A stretch of 64,000 nt of DNA from Asanoa siamensis (GCF_016862555.1 NZ_BONE01000032.1:1-64000), one strand, 5' to 3'. Shown: positions 33,997-43,624, counted from the stretch's first letter. The notes: a model not told the origin generated them from the letters alone. Numbers and translations are program-made.

Positions 33997-35840
33997 GGCA
34001 CCTCCAGCGTGACGACCGTCGGCCCGCCGGCCGGGCTGACCACCCGCACAGTACCGTCGAAGGCCGAGAGCCGGTGTCGCATGCCCCGCAGCCCGCTGCC
34101 GTCGGCCGGGTCGGCACCGCCGCGGCCGTCGTCGGTGACGACCGCCCGCAGCACCCCGTCGGAGTGTCCGAACTGGACGGTCGCGGCGGAGGCGGCCGCG
34201 TGCTTGGCCGTGTTGACCAATGACTCGCTGACCGCGAAGTAGACGGCCGCCTCGATCGGCTCGGGCGGATGGCCGGCGAGGTCGGCCGACACGGTCACCG
34301 GCACCGGGCTGTCCAGCGCCAGCGCGCGGACCGCCTCGACCAGGCCCCGTTCGGCCAGCACCGGCGGGTGGACGCCCCGAACCAGGTCGCGCAGTTCGGC
34401 CAGCGCCCGGGCCGTGCTCTCCCGCGCGTCGGCGACGAGCCGGCGGGCCGCCGCGGGGTCGGTCTCGATCAGCGCCTCGACGGCACCGAGCGCCAGCCCC
34501 ACCGCGACGAGCCGGCCCTGCGCGCCGTCGTGCAGGTCGCGCTCGATCCGGCGCAGCTCCGCGGCCTGCGCGGAGGTCGCGTCGGCGCGGCTCTCGGTGA
34601 GCTGCTCGACCCGCAGCGCGAGCTTGGCCTTGGCGGTCGGCGCGAGCAGCACCGCGGTCCACCGGCCGTGCAGCGCCAGCGCGGCCGGTGCGAGCAGCGT
34701 GCCGACGACCACCAGGGCGAGACCGGCCAGCAGCGCGAGCACCGGCCGATCGGCGAGGACGGCGAGGCCCGGCGGGTCCTGCAGCCGGCCGAGTCGGGCC
34801 AGCGCCGGGATGGTCATACCGACGAAGCCGTAGAGGACCGCGCCGACGGACGCGGCCACCAGCGCGCCGCCGACGATCGGGTCGGTGAACGTCCAGATGA
34901 GGTCGCGCCAGGTCGCCGGGTCGTTCCAGATCCAGTCGAGGCGCTGGAAGAACCGGGTCCAGCCCTTGGTTTTGTAGAGCGAGTCACCGACCGCGTAGAG
35001 CCCGTCGGGCCGTCGCGCCGGCAGTTCCGGCTCCGGCCGGTACGGCGTTTGGATCGGCACCCCGGACCACTGCTCGGCCAGCCGGCGCCGGATCCCGGTG
35101 TAGCGGCGGGCCGCGGTGGCGAACTCCGGCACGCTGCCGACGATGCCGATGGCGAACAGCGAGAAGGCGATGAAGGCGAGCCCGGCCAGAGCGGCGCTGA
35201 CGACCGTCAGGCCACCGAGCGCCAGCAGTTGGGTCAGCGTGACGAAACGCTTGCCCAGCCACGCTTTCAGCGAGCCGATCCCGGGGCGCGGCGCGAGCAT
35301 CCGGGCGGTCCAGGCGTCGTGGGCGCGCACGGCCGCCGGGGCGACGGCGCCACCGGCCACGGCCAGGACCAGCCCGACGGGTATCCACCACGGCGATCCG
35401 CCGCCGGTGGCGAGCGCCAGCCCGCCGGCCACCAGCGCGGCCGGCCCGAACCCCAGCACTCCCCCGACGACGGGATTGGTCAGCAGCCAGCCGACGTCCC
35501 GCCAGGTCGCCGGGTCACCGAGCGCCCAGTCCAGGTAGTCGAACTGCCGGGGCCAGAACGGTGACCTGTAGAGCCGGCGGTCGTGCCGGTACCGCCCGTC
35601 GGGCTCCCGCCGCGGGGCGCCCGGACGGTCGCGGTAGGGACGCGGAATGCCACCGCACGTCCGGCGCACCAGGTCGGTGAACCGGCGCATCAGCACGATC
35701 GGCCACGGCAGCAGCACGACCAGGCCCAACCCGAGGCCGGGCACGAAGAGCGCGAGGTGCACGACCAGCAGCACCGCCGACCCGACCGCGTAGCAGCCGC
35801 GCAGCAGGCCGCCGGCCAGGGCGTGCAGTCCGCGTCTCAT
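33948..35840 (-). CDS. Membrane sensor histidine kinase with duplicated sensor module
   Basis: A 630-residue kinase of the NarL/DesK type. The N-terminal ~400 residues contain two copies, about 200 residues apart, of a unit with 'LDW-x(2)-(N/G)DPATWRD' followed by two or more membrane helices, resembling the actinobacterial putative-sensor domain. The HisKA_3 dimerisation motif is 'RRIERDLHDGAQGRLVA' with His437; the ATPase domain has 'ESLVNTAKHA', 'DDGRGGADP' and 'GLRGMRHRL'. The ATG at 35840 is the first Met of the hydrophobic region. Signal unknown; the neighbouring exporter suggests envelope stress or an antimicrobial. Confidence 0.9.
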   Translation of the reverse strand: MRRGLHALAGGLLRGCYAVGSAVLLVVHLALFVPGLGLGLVVLLPWPIVLMRRFTDLVRRTCGGIPRPYRDRPGAPRREPDGRYRHDRRLYRSPFWPRQFDYLDWALGDPATWRDVGWLLTNPVVGGVLGFGPAALVAGGLALATGGGSPWWIPVGLVLAVAGGAVAPAAVRAHDAWTARMLAPRPGIGSLKAWLGKRFVTLTQLLALGGLTVVSAALAGLAFIAFSLFAIGIVGSVPEFATAARRYTGIRRRLAEQWSGVPIQTPYRPEPELPARRPDGLYAVGDSLYKTKGWTRFFQRLDWIWNDPATWRDLIWTFTDPIVGGALVAASVGAVLYGFVGMTIPALARLGRLQDPPGLAVLADRPVLALLAGLALVVVGTLLAPAALALHGRWTAVLLAPTAKAKLALRVEQLTESRADATSAQAAELRRIERDLHDGAQGRLVAVGLALGAVEALIETDPAAARRLVADARESTARALAELRDLVRGVHPPVLAERGLVEAVRALALDSPVPVTVSADLAGHPPEPIEAAVYFAVSESLVNTAKHAAASAATVQFGHSDGVLRAVVTDDGRGGADPADGSGLRGMRHRLSAFDGTVRVVSPAGGPTVVTLEVPCALSSRRTSTSSGKG

Positions 35841-35875
35841 GGGCACAGTCTGGCCGAGCACGGCGTCGCCGGGGA

Positions 35876-35916
35876 GTGGGGCCAGACACCGCCCGCGGGG
35901 GTGTAGCTGGCCCCAC
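35876..35916. promoter_or_regulatory. Long palindrome in the kinase/ABC divergent region
   Basis: GTGGGGCCAG (35876-35885) and CTGGCCCCAC (35907-35916) are perfectly complementary. Just inside them ACACC (35886-35890) pairs with GGTGT (35900-35904). The site is 36 bases upstream of the kinase ATG and 58 bases upstream of the ABC ATPase ATG, so one bound regulator could control both. A leader hairpin is the alternative. Confidence 0.5.
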
Positions 35917-35973
35917 CCCGGTCGGCGGCTGGCCGCATTCCGCGCGCCCGCCGGAATTTCTAGCGTTTTCGGC

Positions 35974-36732
35974 ATGACCACGAACGCACTCCGGCTCTCC
36001 GGACTGACCAAGCGCTTCGGCGACAAGCTCGCCGCCGACGCGGTCGAGCTGACCGTGCCGGCCGGCTCGTTCTTCGGCCTGGTGGGCCCGAACGGCGCGG
36101 GCAAGACCACCGCCCTGTCGATGGCGGTCGGGCTGCTGCGCCCCGACGCGGGGACCGCGGAGATCTTCGGCACCGACGTCTGGCGCGAGCCGACCGCGGC
36201 CAAGCGGCTGGTCGGCGTGCTGCCCGACGGCCTGGCCATGACGGAGCGGCTGACCGGCCGCGAGATGCTCACCTACCTGGGCCGGCTGCACGGCATGCCG
36301 GCCGACGTCGTCACCGCCCGGGTCGACGAGTTGCTCTCCGTGCTCGACCTCGACCACGCCGAGCGCACGCTGATCCTCGGCTACTCGGCCGGCATGCGGA
36401 AGAAGATCGCGCTGGCCAGCGCGCTGCTCGGCGGCCCGCGCCTGCTGGTGCTCGACGAGCCGTTCGAGGCGGTCGACCCTGTGTCGGCGCTGACGATCCG
36501 GTCGATCCTGCGCCGGTTCGTCGCCGGGGGCGGCTCGGTGGTGCTCTCCAGCCATGTGATGGCGCTGGTCGAGCAGCTCTGCGACACGGTCGCGGTGATG
36601 AACGAGGGCCGCGTCGTCGCGGCGGGCCCGATCGGCGAGGTCCGCGGCGTCCGCTCGCTCGACGAGGTCTTCGTCGAGCTGGTCGGCGCCCGCACGGCCG
36701 GAGAGGAGGAACTGTCATGGTTGGCGTCCTGA
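35974..36732 (+). CDS. ABC exporter ATP-binding protein
   Basis: A 252-residue ATPase: Walker A 'GPNGAGKTTAL', signature-like 'LGYSAGMRKKIALASAL', Walker B 'RLLVLDEPF' and switch region 'VVLSSHVM'. It is of the drug/bacteriocin exporter branch (CcmA-like). It overlaps the permease gene by 16 bases. There is no ribosome site before ATG 35974, but TAGCGT lies seven bases upstream, so a leaderless transcript is possible. Control by the divergent two-component system is likely from position. Confidence 0.9.
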   Translation: MTTNALRLSGLTKRFGDKLAADAVELTVPAGSFFGLVGPNGAGKTTALSMAVGLLRPDAGTAEIFGTDVWREPTAAKRLVGVLPDGLAMTERLTGREMLTYLGRLHGMPADVVTARVDELLSVLDLDHAERTLILGYSAGMRKKIALASALLGGPRLLVLDEPFEAVDPVSALTIRSILRRFVAGGGSVVLSSHVMALVEQLCDTVAVMNEGRVVAAGPIGEVRGVRSLDEVFVELVGARTAGEEELSWLAS

Positions 36733-38240
36733 TCCCCATGAAGTACCAGATCCTGCGTCACTCCTTCACGGGCACGAAGGCCGCGACGACGGTCAGCGGC
36801 CTCGTGACCGGCCTCGCCGCCGCCGGCTGCACGCTCTGGCTGACCGTCGCGGCCGGCCCCGACCGGGCCGGCGGCGCGCTCCTGCTGACGACGGCGTCCT
36901 GGCTGATCGGTTGGGTCATCGGCCCGATGATGGGCGGCACCGACCCGGGCCTGCGCCGCGAGCACCTGCGGCACGTGCCGCTGACCGACCGCCAGCTCGC
37001 GACGGGGCTGCTCGGCGCCGCGCTGGTCGGTGTCGGACCGCTGGTCACGCTGATCGGCGGCACGGCCCTCGTCTGGTACGCGCTGCGCCTGGACCTGGCC
37101 GCCGTACCCGTGGCGCTGGTGACCCTGCCGTTGTTCGTGCTCCTGCTCGTCGCACTCTCCAATGTGGTCGTCGCCGCCGTCGGCCGGGTGCTGAACAGCC
37201 GCCTGAGCGCGGCCCTGATGGCGATTCCGTGGGGCGTGCTCGTCTGCATGGCCGCGCAGGGCTGGGTCGTGATCGTCGCGATCACCGGCGGCCCGGAGAC
37301 CGCGCTGCCGCCGTTCATCGCCGACAAGCTGCGGTACGCACCCTCGGGCTGGCCGGTCGTCGCGATCGAGGCCGCCGCCCGGGGCGACTGGGCCCTGGTC
37401 GGTGCGGTCGTCGCCGGTCTCGTGGCCGCCATCGCCGTGGCGGTCGGCGCCTGGGCGCTGCTGCTGCGCCGCCCGGTCAGCCCGACCGTCATCCGCGGCA
37501 CCCGCTGGAGCGGCTGGCGGCCGCCCACCGCGCTGGCCGCCGTGGTCGGCAAAGAGCTGCGCACCTGGCGCCGCGACCTGATCCGGATCCACTTCCTGGC
37601 GTTCGCGCTGGTGTACGTGGTGACCTACGTGCTGCTCCCGCTGCTCATCAACGTGACCGACTACCTGCCGATGGCCGGCGTGTTCTTCACGGTCTTCGCC
37701 GTCGGCTGCTGCGCCCACCTGCACAGCTCCGACGGCACCGCACTGTGGCAGACGCTGCTCGCGCCCGGCGCGGAGCGGGCGGACGTCCGGGGCCGGCAGC
37801 GCGCGTGGCTGATGCTGGTCGCTCCGGTCGCGATCGCGCTGACCGTGGCCGGCGCGATCTGGCACGGCGCCTGGGACATGGTCGCCTGGGCCGTCGGCCT
37901 GCTGCCGGTCGTGCTCGGCGGCGGCGCGGGCCTGCTGGTCCTCATCTCGGTGTTCATGCCGATGCGGATCGCCGACCCGCACAAGCGCGGCAGCAACCCG
38001 GGCTCGGACGGCGGCGGCCTCTCCGGGATCGTCTGGCTGGCGCTGCTGTCGATGACGCTGCTCGCGTCGCCGGCGCTGGCCCTGCTGATCGTCGGCACCG
38101 TGCGTGACGACGCGGTGCTCCGCTGGCTCGCCACGCCGGTGAGCCTGGTGCTGGGGGTCGCCCTGGCGGTCGGCCTCGGCCGGCTGGCGGTCACCCGCCT
38201 GACCCGCCGCGGCCCGGAGTTGCTGGCCAAGTTGGGGTGA
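36717..38240 (+). CDS. ABC exporter membrane protein
   Basis: A 507-residue integral membrane protein with about 12 hydrophobic segments. It has no solute-binding or drug-family signature, but its position just after an exporter ATPase identifies it as the permease. The ATG at 36717 sits behind GGAGAGGAGGAA inside the ATPase gene. 'VVGKELRTWRRDLIRIHFLA' marks the start of the second half, suggesting two six-helix halves. Confidence 0.85.
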   Translation: MVGVLIPMKYQILRHSFTGTKAATTVSGLVTGLAAAGCTLWLTVAAGPDRAGGALLLTTASWLIGWVIGPMMGGTDPGLRREHLRHVPLTDRQLATGLLGAALVGVGPLVTLIGGTALVWYALRLDLAAVPVALVTLPLFVLLLVALSNVVVAAVGRVLNSRLSAALMAIPWGVLVCMAAQGWVVIVAITGGPETALPPFIADKLRYAPSGWPVVAIEAAARGDWALVGAVVAGLVAAIAVAVGAWALLLRRPVSPTVIRGTRWSGWRPPTALAAVVGKELRTWRRDLIRIHFLAFALVYVVTYVLLPLLINVTDYLPMAGVFFTVFAVGCCAHLHSSDGTALWQTLLAPGAERADVRGRQRAWLMLVAPVAIALTVAGAIWHGAWDMVAWAVGLLPVVLGGGAGLLVLISVFMPMRIADPHKRGSNPGSDGGGLSGIVWLALLSMTLLASPALALLIVGTVRDDAVLRWLATPVSLVLGVALAVGLGRLAVTRLTRRGPELLAKLG

Positions 38241-38251
38241 TGTGACGCAAG

Positions 38252-38296
38252 GAACGGTCCGTTCCAATCGCTTTCCGATTGGAACGGACCGTTCCT
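38252..38296. terminator. Strong bidirectional terminator hairpin
   Basis: A perfect 20-base inverted repeat (38252-38271 and 38277-38296) closes a five-base CTTTC loop between the convergent permease and FAS1 genes. Each arm itself contains the palindrome GGAACGG-T-CCGTTCC, so alternative cruciforms can form. No T-tract follows. Confidence 0.85.
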
Positions 38297-38310
38297 AACG
38301 CGGTGCCAGG

Positions 38311-39000
38311 TCAGCTGGCGCCCGGCGACGGCGTGTTGCCCGACGACGGCGGCGTCAGCACCGAGTCGATCAGGTAGACCGTCGCGTTGCGGGTCTGGAT
38401 GTTGCCGCAGACCACGCTCGCGGTGTTGTTGACGGTGAAGTCCTCACCGCTGCCGGTGACGGTCAGGTTCTGGCCTTCCATCGTCCGGTGGGTGCCGGCC
38501 AGGTTCTGCGGGCTGAGCCGCTGCGGCACGACGTGGTACTCGAGCGTCTGGGTCAGCTGCTGCTTGTTGGCCAGCAGGGCGTTGAGCTGCGACTGCCCCA
38601 CCTTGTTGAAGGCGTCGTTGGTGGGCGCGAAGACGGTGATGTTCTGGGCGTTGTTGAGGGTGTCGGTCAGCCCGGCGGTCTTGATCGCGTTCGCCAGCGT
38701 CGACAGCTGCGGGTTGCTCGCCACCGCGGTGGCGACCGGCTGGTTGGCCATCGACGAGACGCTGCCGGCACCAGAGCTCGGCAGCGAGGAGCAGCCCGGG
38801 CCGAAGACCTGGCCGCCACCGCCCGCCGTGTTGGTCCCCGTGGGCTGGGGGCTGCCGGTCGCACCCCCGGGCGACGTGGCCGTCGCTCCCCCGGTCGGCT
38901 GAAGGGCGGTGGACGGGCTGGTGTCCGAGCCGCACGCCGCCATGGCCAGGGCCATCGCGGCCACCGTGACGGCGAGACCCGCTGTCCTGAAGACACGCAT
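38311..39000 (-). CDS. FAS1 (fasciclin) domain lipoprotein
   Basis: A 229-residue surface lipoprotein. The signal peptide ends in lipobox 'LAMAACGSD'. A ~50-residue Thr/Gly/Pro-rich linker follows, then one FAS1 domain with H1 box 'NITVFAPTNDAFNKV' and H2 box 'NATVYLIDSVLTPP'. FAS1 proteins mediate adhesion or matrix interactions. The C-terminal 'PPSSGNTPSPGAS' tail is low-complexity. Confidence 0.92.
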   Translation of the reverse strand: MRVFRTAGLAVTVAAMALAMAACGSDTSPSTALQPTGGATATSPGGATGSPQPTGTNTAGGGGQVFGPGCSSLPSSGAGSVSSMANQPVATAVASNPQLSTLANAIKTAGLTDTLNNAQNITVFAPTNDAFNKVGQSQLNALLANKQQLTQTLEYHVVPQRLSPQNLAGTHRTMEGQNLTVTGSGEDFTVNNTASVVCGNIQTRNATVYLIDSVLTPPSSGNTPSPGAS

Positions 39001-39183
39001 GATGCAGAAATCCCCTCATGTCGGTTTTGAGGTGCTTTACTCAGATTCGTACCAGCATGCACCGTCCGACGTTGCCTACTTGACGTAATCGAGACCTCAC
39101 ACCAGCGCCGTCGTTCGACGCTCCGCCGCGGCGGTCGTACCGTTTAATGCTTCTTCAGCGGCACGTCAACGGGGAGTTGGTGG

Positions 39184-42100
39184 ATGACGCGGCGGATGGG
39201 GCTGGCCGCGTACGGACTGTGGATGGCCGTGCTGACGGTCGTCTACTACGTGGCCCCGCTGTCCTGGCGCTTCGGGCTCTGGACGGCGATCAGTGCGAGC
39301 GGAGTGCTGGCGATCCTGGCCGGCATCCGGCTCAACCGACCCCGGATGGCCGGGACCTGGCTGATCTTCCTCGTCGGGATGATCTTCTACGCCGCCTCCG
39401 ACCTGTCGTTCAACCTCACCCTGCCCGGCGGCCCCGCCAGACCCCCGGTCACCCTCACCGACGACATCCTGCTGCTGATATCGCTGGCCCTGGTCGGGGT
39501 CGCGCTGGCCAAGTTCGGCCGCGCGGCGGAGCCGAAACCCGACCGGCCGGCGCTGATCGACGCGCTGGTGCTGGCGCTCGGCACGGGGCTGCTGGCCTGG
39601 GTGCTCACCATCGAGGCGCGGCTGGACAGACCCAACATCGGCGGGATCACGCTGTTCCTGCTGATCGCGTACCCGGTGGTGGACATCATCGTGCTGGGCC
39701 TCGTCGCCCGGCTGGCCACGGCCGTCCGCCTCACGCCGGCGATGGCGCTCCTGGGCCTGGGCGTGGTCGGCTACGTGATCGCCGACGCCCTGTTCCGGAT
39801 CGGCCGGATCGACGACCTGTGGCTGGTGCGCACGCCGCTCGACCTCGGCTACATCGCCCTGTACGCGTTGTGGGGCGCGGCCGCGCTGACGCCCTCGATG
39901 AAGAGCATCACCGACCGGCGACCACCGCGCGAGCGCGAGACGACCGTGCTGCGCCTGGTGCTGCTGGGGCTCTCGTCGATGATCCCCCCGACGATCCTGC
40001 TCTACGAGACCCTCGCGTTCGGCACCGTCCGGCACGGCGAGGTGATCGCCGTCGCGTCGTTGGTGATGTTCCTGCTGGTGCTGGCCCGCCTGGTGAACCT
40101 CGCCCACCGCCTGCGCGAGCAGATCGGCCGCGAACGGGGCCTGCGCGCCGTGACGACGGCCCTGGTCGCCGCGAACGACGACGAGGGCATCGCCGACGCG
40201 CTCGACGCCGGGATCCGGGGTGTGCTGGCTCCGGGCACCGACTACCGCTTCGCGCTGTTCACCAAGGGCGCCGATCCCGACGCGACGGGCCGGCTGCGCG
40301 GCGTCCCCCGCGACGACCTGGCCCGGGACCGGCTCCGCCAGCTCCGCGAACCCACGCTGATGGCCAGCACCGAGCTGTCCCCGCTGGTCGCCGGCGCGCT
40401 CGGCGCCGGCCGCGGCACCGACGGTCAACCCACCGGGCCCCCGATGGCCCTGGCGCTCCCGCTGCGGGTGAGCGAGGACGACCAGAACGACAGCGCGATC
40501 GGGGCCATGATGGTCGCCGCCGCGGAACGCCCGTTGAACACCGCGCAGGACCGGCTGGCCGTGCTTGCCTCGCAGGCCGCGCTTGCCATCGACCGCGTGG
40601 CGCTCACCGAACAGCTACGCCGGCGGACCAGCGAGGAGTACTTCCGTGCACTGGTCCACAACGCCGCCGACGTCATCCTGATCGTCGACAGCGACGACCG
40701 GATCTCGTACGCCAGCCCGTCCGCGCGGGCGATGTTCGGTGAGGTCGACCTCGTCGGCACCGCGTTGCTGGACCACGGCGACCCGGCCGAACGAGACCGG
40801 GCCGAGCGGGTCTTCCACCGGATCCAGGCCCGCCCGGTCGGCAGCGTCGAGCCCGACAACTGGGGCACCACCGACTGGACGCTGCGCCGCCCGGACGGCA
40901 CCGCCGTGCAGGTCGAGATCTCGGTGCGCGACCTGCGCGCCGACCCGACCGTGCGCGGGCTGGTCTTCACCCTGCGCGACGTGACCGACAAGCGCCGCCT
41001 GGAGCGCGAGCTCACCCACCGGGCCAACCACGACGCGCTGACCGGGCTGGCCAACCGGGCACTCTTCGCCGAGCGGATGCAGAAGGCGATCGAGGCGCGC
41101 CGCGGTGTGGTCGGGGTGCTCTTCATCGACCTGGACGACTTCAAGGTGGTCAACGACACCCTCGGTCACGCCAGCGGTGACCAGGTGCTCAAGGCGGTCG
41201 CCGGGCGGATCAGCGCCGCGCTGCGCCCGCACGACACCGCGGCCCGGCTCGGTGGCGACGAGTTCGCGGTGCTGATCGACGACGCCGGCGACACCGGCGA
41301 CGTCGAGGACGCGGCCGACCGGATCACCCGGACGCTGCGCGAACCGTACTCCGTGGGCGGTGACCTGGTCAGTTGCTCGGCCAGCATCGGCATCGGCACC
41401 ACCGCCGACGCGCAGGACGGCCCCGAGCTGCTGCGCCAGGCCGACCTGGCCCTCTACGTGGCCAAGGGCGCCGGCAAGGCCCAGTGGCGGCGCTACCAGC
41501 CCGAGCTGCACACGACGATCGTCGAGCGGCTGGAGATGCGGGCCGAGCTGGACCACGCGATCCACGACGGCGGGCTGACGCTGGAGTTCCAGCCGATCGT
41601 CAGCCTGACCGACGGGCACACCGCCGGCTTCGAGGCGCTGCTGCGCTGGAACCACCCGACCCGCGGCCGGCTGCTCCCCGACGCGTTCATCGACGTGGCC
41701 GAGGAGTCGGGGCTGGTCGTGCCGATGGGCGAGTGGGTGCTGAAGAAGGCCATCGCGGGCGCGGCGACGTGGCGCAAGGGCCAGCCCTACGGCGCGCCGT
41801 ACGTGGCCGTCAACGTCTCGGCCCGGCAGTTCCGTACGCCCGGCTTCGTCCGCCTGGTCAAGCGGGAGCTCGCCGCCAGCGACCTGCCGCCCTCGTGCCT
41901 GATGCTGGAGATCACCGAGAGCCTGCTGCTCCGCGACGACGACCAGGTCTGGGACGACCTCGCCGAGGTGCGCCGGCTCGGCGTGCGGGTGGCGATCGAC
42001 GACTTCGGCACGGGCTACTCGTCGCTGAGCTACCTGCGGCACGTGCCGCTGGACGTACTCAAGATCGACAGGCTGTTCACCGGGACGGTCACCACCTCGA

Positions 42101-42306
42101 CGCAGCAGCGCGCACTCGTCGACGGCATCGTCCGGCTGGCACACACGCTCGGCCTCGAGGTGGTCGCCGAGGGCATCGAGACCACCGACGAACGCGACCT
42201 GCTGCGCCGCATCGGCTGCCCGTACGGCCAGGGCTTCCTGTTCTCGAGGCCCATGCCACTGCCCGACGCGCTGCGCTGGCTGCGCCGCGCGGAGCTCGCG
42301 GCCTAG
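39184..42306 (+). CDS. Membrane GGDEF-EAL cyclic-di-GMP signalling protein
   Basis: A 1040-residue protein. About nine membrane helices span residues ~1-300. A GAF-like region (~320-460) and a PAS domain (~480-605, 'ALVHNAADVILIVDSDDRI') follow. The GGDEF domain has an intact 'LGGDEF' near residue 690, and the EAL domain has 'FEALLRW' (EAL at 817-819), 'DDFGTGYSSLSYL' and 'KIDR'. Both catalytic signatures look active, so it could make and degrade c-di-GMP. In filamentous actinomycetes c-di-GMP controls development. ATG 39184 follows GGGGAG. Confidence 0.93.
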   Translation: MTRRMGLAAYGLWMAVLTVVYYVAPLSWRFGLWTAISASGVLAILAGIRLNRPRMAGTWLIFLVGMIFYAASDLSFNLTLPGGPARPPVTLTDDILLLISLALVGVALAKFGRAAEPKPDRPALIDALVLALGTGLLAWVLTIEARLDRPNIGGITLFLLIAYPVVDIIVLGLVARLATAVRLTPAMALLGLGVVGYVIADALFRIGRIDDLWLVRTPLDLGYIALYALWGAAALTPSMKSITDRRPPRERETTVLRLVLLGLSSMIPPTILLYETLAFGTVRHGEVIAVASLVMFLLVLARLVNLAHRLREQIGRERGLRAVTTALVAANDDEGIADALDAGIRGVLAPGTDYRFALFTKGADPDATGRLRGVPRDDLARDRLRQLREPTLMASTELSPLVAGALGAGRGTDGQPTGPPMALALPLRVSEDDQNDSAIGAMMVAAAERPLNTAQDRLAVLASQAALAIDRVALTEQLRRRTSEEYFRALVHNAADVILIVDSDDRISYASPSARAMFGEVDLVGTALLDHGDPAERDRAERVFHRIQARPVGSVEPDNWGTTDWTLRRPDGTAVQVEISVRDLRADPTVRGLVFTLRDVTDKRRLERELTHRANHDALTGLANRALFAERMQKAIEARRGVVGVLFIDLDDFKVVNDTLGHASGDQVLKAVAGRISAALRPHDTAARLGGDEFAVLIDDAGDTGDVEDAADRITRTLREPYSVGGDLVSCSASIGIGTTADAQDGPELLRQADLALYVAKGAGKAQWRRYQPELHTTIVERLEMRAELDHAIHDGGLTLEFQPIVSLTDGHTAGFEALLRWNHPTRGRLLPDAFIDVAEESGLVVPMGEWVLKKAIAGAATWRKGQPYGAPYVAVNVSARQFRTPGFVRLVKRELAASDLPPSCLMLEITESLLLRDDDQVWDDLAEVRRLGVRVAIDDFGTGYSSLSYLRHVPLDVLKIDRLFTGTVTTSTQQRALVDGIVRLAHTLGLEVVAEGIETTDERDLLRRIGCPYGQGFLFSRPMPLPDALRWLRRAELAA

Positions 42307-43199
42307 AGGGTCTCCGCCCGGCCCGTCTCGCGGGAGCGTTCGGCGGCGGCGAGGATCGCGACCACCTCTCGTCCGAAGTGGACACCGAGCGGATGGGTCG
42401 TCCCGGCGATCTCGGCGATCAACACGTCGATGGCGGTGGTGAAGGCCTTCTGGACCCCGCCCGTGCCGTTGGGGACCGAGGTGACGCCGTGCTCGCCGTA
42501 GAACGTGACGTCGCGCAGCACCGCCGCGGGCGGCGCGTCGACCGAGAGCGTCATCGTGCTGACCGCGCCGGCGGTGTGCCGCAGCAGCAGGCTCGTGGTG
42601 GACCGCGGGCCCTCGACCGCCGACACCTCGGCGACCGGGCCGAGCACCGGCAACACCTGGGAGAGCGCGTGCGGGCCGACGTCCCACAGGCCGCCGTGCG
42701 CCCGCCGCCAGGGCGAGGCACCGTACGGGTTGCCGGGCACGAAGATCGACGCCAGGTGCGCGACCCGGCTGCCCTGCCAGCCGCCGGTCGCGGTGATCTC
42801 GCGGAGCGCGGTGGCGACGGTGTCGTCGAACCGCCCGGTGAAGAAGACGACGGAGGCGACCCCGGCCGCGTCGGCGGCGGCGACCACCCGGTCGGCGGCC
42901 TCGACGGTCAGGGCGACCGGCTTGTCGAGCAGCAGGTGCCGGCCGGCCTTGGCGGCCCGCTCGGCGATCTCGGCCTGCACGTCCGGCGGCAGGGCGAGGG
43001 CGATCGCGTCGACGTCGGCCAGCAGCGCGTCGACGTCGCTGTAGGCGCGGGCGCCGGACTCGCCGGCCAGGGCGGCCGCCTTCGCGGGGTCGCGCCCCCA
43101 GACACCGACGAGCTCGGCGTCGGGGTGGGCGACGATCGCGGGCGCCTGGGTGGCGGTGGCCCAGGGGCCGGTGCCGAAGAGGCCGAACCGGAGAGGCAT
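42303..43199 (-). CDS. Gfo/Idh/MocA family oxidoreductase
   Basis: A 298-residue NAD(P)-dependent dehydrogenase. The N-terminal Rossmann fold has 'LFGTGPWA'; 'LLLDKPVALT' supplies the conserved Lys-Pro that contacts nicotinamide; 'WDVGPHALSQVLPVLGP' holds the catalytic Asp/His region. Members oxidise or reduce sugars, inositols or related polyols; this substrate is unknown. The ATG at 43199 begins the fold. The stop shares CTAG with the convergent GGDEF-EAL gene. Confidence 0.88.
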   Translation of the reverse strand: MPLRFGLFGTGPWATATQAPAIVAHPDAELVGVWGRDPAKAAALAGESGARAYSDVDALLADVDAIALALPPDVQAEIAERAAKAGRHLLLDKPVALTVEAADRVVAAADAAGVASVVFFTGRFDDTVATALREITATGGWQGSRVAHLASIFVPGNPYGASPWRRAHGGLWDVGPHALSQVLPVLGPVAEVSAVEGPRSTTSLLLRHTAGAVSTMTLSVDAPPAAVLRDVTFYGEHGVTSVPNGTGGVQKAFTTAIDVLIAEIAGTTHPLGVHFGREVVAILAAAERSRETGRAETL

Positions 43200-43249
43200 G
43201 CGCCCAGTCTGCCCGATGGCCTGGGGCGTCACGCGGGCGAGTACGGTGT

Positions 43250-43624
43250 GTGACCGTGAACGGCACCCTCTCCGGCATAGTGATCGCGCTCTCGCTGCTC
43301 GTCGGCGCGTGGGCGCTGGTCGAGGCGCTGCGGGAGCGCGCGCCCGGCCGGGGCCAGCTGCTCGGCCTGGCCGTCGTCGAGGTCTCGCTGATCGTGCTGC
43401 TGATCGCGGCCGCGATCGCGGCGGCCGGCGGCGACCGCCCGGCGAGCGGGGTGACGTTCTTCGGCTACGTCGTCACGATCATCTGCCTGCCACCGCTCGG
43501 CTGGGTGCTGGCCAGGCTCGAACCCACCCGCTGGGGTTCGGTGATCGTGCTCGTGGTCTGTCTGACGGTTCCGGTGCTGGTGCTGCGCCTGCACCAGACG
43601 TGGCAGGTGGTGACAAGTGGCTGA
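43250..43624 (+). CDS. Small integral membrane protein, unknown (1 of 2)
   Basis: A 124-residue protein with about four hydrophobic helices and short loops ('LLGLAVVEVSLIVLLIAAA', 'VIVLVVCLTVPVLVLRL'). No family recognised. GTG 43250 is taken as start; GTG 43256 is equally possible. It overlaps the next membrane gene by eight bases, so the products probably act together. Confidence 0.7.
   Translation: MTVNGTLSGIVIALSLLVGAWALVEALRERAPGRGQLLGLAVVEVSLIVLLIAAAIAAAGGDRPASGVTFFGYVVTIICLPPLGWVLARLEPTRWGSVIVLVVCLTVPVLVLRLHQTWQVVTSG

Noticed and set aside
36717-38240. Long reverse-strand frame across the ABC permease and ATPase
   Set aside because: It is rich in Gln, His, Arg and Asp, with no domain signal, and is antisense to clear membrane-protein coding.
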